Assembly (NCBI GenBank): GCA_028875175.1
Contig: JAPPFO010000256.1
Location: forward strand, 1 to 12,392
Source: Chloroflexota bacterium
Lineage (GTDB): Bacteria; Chloroflexota; UBA11872
DNA length: 12,392 nt
Direction of reading: 5' to 3'
Shown here: one piece after another, positions 8,504-12,392 of the stretch
How the letters are laid out: every line of letters begins with the position of its first letter
Numbering within the stretch: position 1 is the first letter of the stretch
The notes under the pieces: generated by a model
The model's input: the letters and a program-made list of their open reading frames with translations, nothing else
Told to the model about the DNA's origin: nothing
Databases searched by the model: none
Position numbers and translations under genes: made by a program

Positions 8504-9172
8504 CTACACGATGAGTTCAATAGCGACATCAAGGATGAGGTTCATCACCTTGTCAATGAGGCCCAGTCCAAGGTTGAAGTCAAACACCCCGTAGGCGAAG
8601 GTCGCGACGATTTGGCCAAGCGTAAGATCAGGCAGAAGGGCCCACACCGTGACGAATACGATCGGCGGCCCCAGCAGAACTGCAATAGCCGCGCCTACGC
8701 CGAATAGCGCCCCGAGCGTTCGACCGTTGCTGAGCCCCAACGTCTCCCGAACTGCGAGAAAGGTCCCTACGAGCACCCACACCGAGATCAGCGTCCGAAC
8801 CGTGCCCCACAGCGGCGCCGAGATCCAAAAGAGGACGAGGCTTGTCGCGAAGAAAACGCCCGGCGCCTGTGCGAACGCAATAGCGCGAGCGACTTGCCAG
8901 AATCCCGACGCGTCGCCCTTTGGCGCTTTCAGTCGCGCGCCAACTAACCAGATCCCTAAGGCCCAGACCGGCCAGGCGGCCACATGCGAAATGGCGATAA
9001 TCCCGGCGCCGCTGACACTCACCCAAACACCCTCGGCGCCGGCGGCCGCGGCCGTAAGCAGAACCACCAGTGCTGCCTGCCGGGTATCGCCGTCAGCGGC
9101 CGACACCTCGCGGTAGAGGCTCGCTTCCAGCCGCAGGGCGCGGAGCATCCGGTTGATGAAGCCGCTACCCAT
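8504..9172 (-). CDS. Yip1-like multi-pass membrane protein, copy B
   Basis: 222 residues with about five hydrophobic segments (roughly 32-48, 50-80, 105-120, 124-142 and 153-180) and a shorter loop structure than copy A. It opens with MGSGFINRMLRALRL and LYREV, nearly the same as its neighbour, and shares ARAIAFAQAPG (95-105), VGTFLAVRETLGLSNGR (135-151) and FNLGLGL (199-205). It is thus a clear paralogue, diverged mostly in the loops and hydrophobic positions. No function is assigned; the resemblance is to the YIP1 family of small membrane proteins. The start ATG has a GGGAG-like sequence about 14 nt upstream. It sits 63 bp after the aminotransferase, in a gap holding a short palindrome GTCAG-T-CTGAC (9207-9217) and no clear terminator, so it may belong to the same transcript or have its own weak promoter. 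Confidence 0.75.
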   Translation of the reverse strand: MGSGFINRMLRALRLEASLYREVSAADGDTRQAALVVLLTAAAAGAEGVWVSVSGAGIIAISHVAAWPVWALGIWLVGARLKAPKGDASGFWQVARAIAFAQAPGVFFATSLVLFWISAPLWGTVRTLISVWVLVGTFLAVRETLGLSNGRTLGALFGVGAAIAVLLGPPIVFVTVWALLPDLTLGQIVATFAYGVFDFNLGLGLIDKVMNLILDVAIELIV

Positions 9173-9235
9173 GGTTGTCGGCCTCGCTCCCGCGCCGCCT
9201 CTGGCCGTCAGTCTGACACGAGCCGCCTCAGAGCG

Positions 9236-10159
9236 TTAGGCCGCCTCGCCCAGCCTCCGAGCCTGCTCAATGATGTTTACGCCAACCGTTTCGCTCCAGG
9301 CGTCGATCAGGCGGGCAAACAGTTCCCCGGGGTGGCCGGTGCCGAGCTGGGTGCCGTTGACGCGGGTTACGGGCAGCAGGCAGTAAGGGGTGCTGCTGAG
9401 GAAGGTCTCCTCGGCGTTGAAGACGTCGTAGAGGGTCAGGTCGGCTTCGCGGACTTCAACGCCCAGGTCCAGGCTCAGGTCGCGGACGGTGGCGAGGCTC
9501 ACGCCCGCCAGGCCGGTGCCGGTGCGCGGGGTCAGGATCGCGCCGTCGGAGACGACCATGAAGTTGGCGCCGGTGCCCTCGGCAATGCGCCCTTCGTCGT
9601 CCAGCAACAGCGTGTAGGCGCCCGGCGCCAGGGCGTTCACTTCCTGCTCGGCCAGCGCCAGGAACATGCGGCTGCGCGTTTTCATGCGCGGGTCCTGGGT
9701 GGCGATGTTGACCTGGCGGATCGAGGGCGTCACGCAGTGCGCGCCCTCCTGGTAGTAGCGGTACCAGTACTTGAAGCCCAGCTCGTGCGTCCACACCAAC
9801 ACCGAAGGCCCCGCGTCGCCGCGTCCGACACCGGGGAACTGCGGGTGCGAGCCGCGCGTGATGTTGTGGAAGATCCAGGTGTCGCTGCCGTCCGGCAGGT
9901 CCGGCCTGTTGCGCTCGACGACCTGCAGCGTGACCTCGGTCAACTCTTCGGGCGTCAGCCCCGGGTCCAGGCGGCAGTAGTGCAGCGAGCGGTAGAGCCG
10001 GTCGATGTGCTCCTTCAGCTTGAAGGGCTTGCCGCCGAAGGTGCGCGTGGCCTCGTAGACGATTTCGCCGTAGATGATGGCCAAGTCGTTCGGCCAGTAG
10101 CGGGCCTGCTCCAGCGGGACGATCTCACCGTTCGAATAGGCCCAGGTGCTCGCGCTCAT
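9236..10159 (-). CDS. PLP-dependent aminotransferase, class IV (fold type IV)
   Basis: 307 residues of class IV aminotransferase. The catalytic lysine that forms the Schiff base with PLP is Lys160 in DPRMKTRS. HIDRLYRSL (51-59) supplies an arginine of the phosphate-binding site, and LLLDDEGRIAEGTGANFMVV (184-203) with Glu194 is the conserved cofactor segment. TP, LAGVS (218-221 region) and EETFLSSTP (250-258) complete the signature. Residues near the active-site entrance are not classical for branched-chain aminotransferase: YGEIVYEA (30-37) replaces YGDGVFEG, and NITRGSHPQFP (99-109) resembles the TRG..P..FP segment of D-amino-acid or (R)-amine transaminases. The amino donor and product therefore stay open (branched-chain, D-amino acid or amine). 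The ATG at 10159 has a weak AGGGA upstream. It is soluble and cytoplasmic. A parS palindrome lies 62 bp upstream of its start. Confidence 0.9.
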   Translation of the reverse strand: MSASTWAYSNGEIVPLEQARYWPNDLAIIYGEIVYEATRTFGGKPFKLKEHIDRLYRSLHYCRLDPGLTPEELTEVTLQVVERNRPDLPDGSDTWIFHNITRGSHPQFPGVGRGDAGPSVLVWTHELGFKYWYRYYQEGAHCVTPSIRQVNIATQDPRMKTRSRMFLALAEQEVNALAPGAYTLLLDDEGRIAEGTGANFMVVSDGAILTPRTGTGLAGVSLATVRDLSLDLGVEVREADLTLYDVFNAEETFLSSTPYCLLPVTRVNGTQLGTGHPGELFARLIDAWSETVGVNIIEQARRLGEAA

Positions 10160-10221
10160 ATCGAGAAGTCCCTACCGGCGACTCGCGCGAGGGAGCCTAG
10201 CACCGGCCGAATCTGGCCCGA

Positions 10222-10237
10222 TGTTTCACGTGAAACA
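10222..10237. other. parS: parS centromere-like site (ParB/Spo0J binding)
   Basis: TGTTTCACGTGAAACA, a perfect 16-bp palindrome identical to the classical chromosomal parS consensus (TGTTNCACGTGAAACA); the symmetry extends one base on each side to 18 bp. It sits in the 93-bp non-coding gap between the double-GNAT and aminotransferase genes. In known systems ParB loads on such sites, spreads as a CTP-dependent clamp, and with ParA and SMC segregates the chromosome origin region. An exact 16-bp match by chance is very unlikely. I noticed no second copy in the window. Confidence 0.92.
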
Positions 10238-10252
10238 TTGCGAAAAGCGGAG

Positions 10253-11194
10253 CTACGGCAGCGGCTTGCGCAGACGCCAGAAGACGGCGTTGATGGTCGC
10301 GTTCACGGTGCGCGCGTAGAAGGCATAAGGCCCGGCGCCGTAGATCACGCCGGTCTCCACGCCCCGCGCCCGCAGGTCGGCCAGCGCGCGCTTGAGCAGC
10401 ACCGTCCCCACGCCCAACTTCCGGACCTCCGGCGAGACCCCCATCGGCCCCAGCCGTTCGGGCGCGGCCACGTCGGTCACCGCGAAGCCGCAGAATTCGC
10501 CGTCCTTCTCGGCCATCCACAAGGTTGGCGGGTCGAGCTTCAGGCCCGAGGTCGCCAGGTAGGCCCAGCGACGCCCGACCGGCGCCGCGGCCAGGGCGCT
10601 GGGGTACTCGAACTCGCGCGCCACGTAGTCCCATGCCTTCTGGTAGTCATTCATCGTCAGGCGTCGAACGCAGAGCCCGTGGTCGCGCTCCAGTTCCGCT
10701 TCCTTCTCCGAGGTGTCCAGCGGCGTGTTGCGCAGGTCCACATCCATGTCCATCCCGTCGCCCGCGCGTTCGTAGCCCCGCGCCTCCAGGAAGCACAGCG
10801 CCTCCGTGTAGCGCAGGTCCAGGCCCTGCATGAAGCGGTTGTTGCCCGCGATGATCGCCACGGACTCGCCGGCGCCCAGGCCGGTCAGCCGATCCTCGAT
10901 GTGGTCGAACAACCGGGTCGCGATGCCCTGGCGGCGAAGGTCGCTCGCGACGGCAAACAGCTTGACCCCGCCCGCCGTCTGCAACTCCTCGCTCGGCGGC
11001 GCCCCGCAGGCCATGGCAACCAGTCGCTCGCCCTGCCAGATCGTCGGATTGAGGTCCGGGTCGAAGTCGGGATCGTCCAGAATGCGGTCCTGGAGAATGG
11101 CCTCCGAGAACGGCAAGTACGCGATCTCGCGCCGGCACAGCGCCGCCGCCGCTGGCAGGTGCCGGGCTTCCAGCGGGCGCGTGTCCAGGTTCAT
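10253..11194 (-). CDS. GNAT acetyltransferase with two tandem GNAT domains
   Basis: 313 residues made of two GNAT domains. The N-terminal one (about 3-150) carries the acetyl-CoA pyrophosphate-binding loop in DLRRQGIATRLF (85-96) and ends with NRFMQGLDLRYTEALCFLEARGYE (119-142), the usual 'position of the C-terminal strand' block. The second (about 174-305) has its own loop, EVRKLGVGTVLL (256-267). Both loops keep the R/Q-x-x-G-x-G/A pattern, so both may bind acyl-CoA. The domain order recalls mycothiol-synthase-like double GNATs, but no substrate is evident. It is cytoplasmic. The ATG at 11194 overlaps the TGA of the upstream isomerase gene in an ATGA 4-bp overlap, showing translational coupling, and gives the natural domain start. 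The open frame continues back to 11341, but those 49 residues are antisense-like and lie inside the isomerase gene. Confidence 0.85.
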   Translation of the reverse strand: MNLDTRPLEARHLPAAAALCRREIAYLPFSEAILQDRILDDPDFDPDLNPTIWQGERLVAMACGAPPSEELQTAGGVKLFAVASDLRRQGIATRLFDHIEDRLTGLGAGESVAIIAGNNRFMQGLDLRYTEALCFLEARGYERAGDGMDMDVDLRNTPLDTSEKEAELERDHGLCVRRLTMNDYQKAWDYVAREFEYPSALAAAPVGRRWAYLATSGLKLDPPTLWMAEKDGEFCGFAVTDVAAPERLGPMGVSPEVRKLGVGTVLLKRALADLRARGVETGVIYGAGPYAFYARTVNATINAVFWRLRKPLP

Positions 11195-12096
11195 CTCAGC
11201 GCCTCGATCCAGCGGCTCATCGTCGTGAATTCGCGCTCGGCCAGGGTACGCCCGGTGGGCACGCCGGGTCCGACTTCCGTCTCCACGATCAGGTGCCCCG
11301 AGTAGCCGCGGCGCTGCAACTCCGCCAGCAGCCGGGGCCACGGCACGTGCCCTTCACCCAGCGCCCGCTTCGCGAACCAACCCGGACCCAGCCGGCGGCG
11401 CGGCGGCTCCATGCGCTCGATCCAGGTGCCGATGTGATCGAGATAGAGGCGAAACGGGTAGGCCCCCGGCTCGGTTGAGCCGACGATGGAGTGATCCTTG
11501 ACGTGTACGTGCAGCAGGCGGTCCCACACCGGGCCGACGCAGCGAGGCCCGAACGGCGTCGGCGTCTGCATCAGGTTGGCCGGATCGAGAATCAGCCCGA
11601 CGGCTGGCCGATCGACCTCGTCCAGCAGCCGGTTGGCCCCGTCCGCCGATTCGGCCAGCGAGCCGTGATGCATCTCGATCGCCACCATCACCCCCAGGTC
11701 CGCCGCCGCCTCGGCGCACCAGCGCAGGTGGCGCGCCGCCCGCGCCCAGTGCTCGGGCTCCGCTTCCGGGGCCGCCACCCAACCCGGCCAGACCCGCACG
11801 CTGTAAGCCCCCAGCAAGGCGGCCCACTTGAGGAAGCGGTGCGCGGTCTGGCGGGCTTCCAGCGCCTCGGCCTCGTCCATCAGCGCGAAGTTGCCGGCGT
11901 GGGAGGCGATATTGGCAATCTCCAGCCCCTCGAACAGTTCCTTCAGGAGATCAAGGCGCGCGGCATCCGCATCGGGTGGCAACTGATGCCGCGTTCCGCG
12001 GAGTTCCACGCTGCCGTAGCCGATCTCCCGCGCCGCGGCGGCGAACTCGGCGGCCGGCGCGTGGTCGAACAGCAGCCCGGACAAGGCCAACTGCAT
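11191..12096 (-). CDS. Sugar phosphate isomerase/epimerase-like TIM barrel (xylose isomerase-like, AP endonuclease family 2)
   Basis: 301 residues with the xylose-isomerase-like TIM-barrel pattern. Metal-ligand candidates in order are Glu141 (VAIEMHH), Asp171 (LILDPAN), His198 (LHVHVKD, 195-201) and Glu272 or Glu274 (IVETE, 270-274); GEGHVPW (247-253) is the family's GEG.(I/V).W block near the C-terminus. Members isomerise or epimerise keto sugars, cyclitols (IolE/IolI-like dehydration) or hydroxypyruvate; the exact reaction is unknown here. There is no signal peptide, so it is cytoplasmic. AAGGGGA lies 8 nt before the ATG, supporting the start at 12096. It heads a minus-strand run and is coupled to the GNAT gene. 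The 88-bp gap to the divergent lipoprotein gene must hold its promoter, but no clear hexamer pair is visible on this strand. Confidence 0.9.
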   Translation of the reverse strand: MQLALSGLLFDHAPAAEFAAAAREIGYGSVELRGTRHQLPPDADAARLDLLKELFEGLEIANIASHAGNFALMDEAEALEARQTAHRFLKWAALLGAYSVRVWPGWVAAPEAEPEHWARAARHLRWCAEAAADLGVMVAIEMHHGSLAESADGANRLLDEVDRPAVGLILDPANLMQTPTPFGPRCVGPVWDRLLHVHVKDHSIVGSTEPGAYPFRLYLDHIGTWIERMEPPRRRLGPGWFAKRALGEGHVPWPRLLAELQRRGYSGHLIVETEVGPGVPTGRTLAEREFTTMSRWIEALR

Positions 12097-12180
12097 GAAA
12101 CCCGTCCCCTTCTGGCAGCTAGTCGCTCACCGCACCGTACGTCACTTTGGACTTCCCGTGTCTTGGTCCGCAGTGGCGCT

Positions 12181-12186
12181 TACGAT
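12181..12186 (+). promoter_or_regulatory. Possible -10 element in front of the lipoprotein gene
   Basis: TACGAT, part of the octamer TACGATGC that also occurs at 2844-2851. It overlaps the candidate ATG at 12185; if it is a real -10, transcription would start near 12193 and the lipoprotein would begin at GTG 12218 instead. No -35 hexamer is seen at 17 bp. Confidence 0.25.
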
Positions 12187-12392
12187 GCAGGGGAATGATC
12201 TCCAACACCAATCCATCGTGCGACCGCGCCTGAGACGCCGGACCGTGCTGGCGGCCGGCCTGGCGCTGGGCGCCGGATCGCTCGCCGGCTGCGGCGACCC
12301 GCCGGCCCTATCGCCGCTGCCGTTTGCCGACGCCGATCGCGGCAACGTGACCTACCGCACCGCCGACGGCATCCAGGTCGTCGCCACCTTCA
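12185..12392 (+). CDS. Twin-arginine/lipoprotein signal-bearing exported protein, 5' part only
   Basis: The frame runs off the window after about 69 residues. It encodes a basic n-region with RLRRRTVLAAG (a plausible twin-arginine motif), a hydrophobic core, and a lipobox LAGC whose Cys codon is at 12290-12292. This predicts Tat or Sec export and lipid anchoring at the outer face of the membrane. After the Cys comes a Pro/Ala-rich linker and then NVTYRTADGIQVVATF, which looks like the first strand of an alpha/beta hydrolase (dienelactone-hydrolase-like), a weak guess because no catalytic motif is in view. Two starts are possible: ATG 12185 (36 residues to the Cys) and GTG 12218 (25 residues). 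Neither has a good ribosome binding site. It is divergent from the isomerase gene across an 88-bp gap. Confidence 0.7.
   Translation, partial: MQGNDLQHQSIVRPRLRRRTVLAAGLALGAGSLAGCGDPPALSPLPFADADRGNVTYRTADGIQVVATF

Noticed and set aside
7574..8707. A 377-codon + strand frame opposite the Yip1-like genes.
   Set aside because: Its translation is dominated by Arg, Gln, His and Pro. The minus-strand frames encode two mutually homologous membrane proteins, which is strong evidence for that strand.
9207..9217. Short palindrome GTCAG-T-CTGAC between the aminotransferase and Yip1-like copy B.
   Set aside because: Five-base arms are expected by chance at this length, and no second copy was seen to suggest an operator.
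8984..11305. A 773-codon open frame on the + strand across the aminotransferase and GNAT genes.
   Set aside because: It lies antisense to three well-supported genes, and its translation is rich in Arg, Ala, Gly, Val and His with no recognisable domain. This is the typical GC-driven mirror frame of high-GC coding DNA.
11342..11351. Palindrome GGCACGTGCC as a second parS-like site.
   Set aside because: Only the CACGTG core matches; the TGTTT/AAACA arms are absent, and it lies inside the isomerase coding region.

Overview
The window is high-GC bacterial DNA with tightly packed genes on both strands, short spacers and mostly metabolic content. The gene mix is: a RraA-type aldolase, an ATP-type PEP carboxykinase, a uronate-dehydrogenase-like SDR, a creatininase-family hydrolase, a cycloisomerase-fold lactonase, a sugar isomerase-like TIM barrel and Yip1-like membrane proteins. 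This would suit a high-GC environmental lineage such as Chloroflexota (Dehalococcoidia/SAR202-like). That placement is inferred from gene content only and is weak. I see no insertion sequence, CRISPR array, tRNA or rRNA.

Left part (1-2875). The 3' end of a RraA-family gene is followed after 18 bp by a GT4 glycosyltransferase, both on the + strand. The glycosyltransferase converges with a DUF72 gene on the - strand so closely that their stop codons overlap. About 400 bp without a convincing protein gene lies upstream of the DUF72 gene. It holds a near-consensus sigma70-type promoter on the - strand (TTGACG, 16 bp, TATAGT), which would give a leader of about 300 nt, and a weaker extended -10 on the + strand for the next operon.

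Middle part (2876-7501), all + strand. An NAD-dependent SDR resembling uronate dehydrogenases is translationally coupled to a creatininase-family metallohydrolase. After 135 bp come pckA (ATP-type PEP carboxykinase) and, 25 bp later, a 6-phosphogluconolactonase-like lactonase. Together these suggest oxidation of a sugar, uronate or cyclitol to a lactone or ketone, hydrolytic opening, and gluconeogenic carbon flow. The substrate is not determined.

Right part (7643-12096), all - strand. Read in the direction of transcription: a sugar phosphate isomerase/epimerase-like TIM barrel, a protein with two GNAT domains (4-bp ATGA overlap), a 93-bp gap, a fold-type-IV PLP aminotransferase, and two adjacent paralogous Yip1-like membrane proteins. 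The 93-bp gap contains a perfect 16-bp palindrome TGTTTCACGTGAAACA, the classical chromosomal parS (ParB/Spo0J binding) sequence. It is the most notable non-coding feature here and implies that the window is chromosomal, probably in the origin-proximal part of the replicon.

At the right edge a + strand gene begins with a twin-arginine lipoprotein signal peptide and runs off the window.
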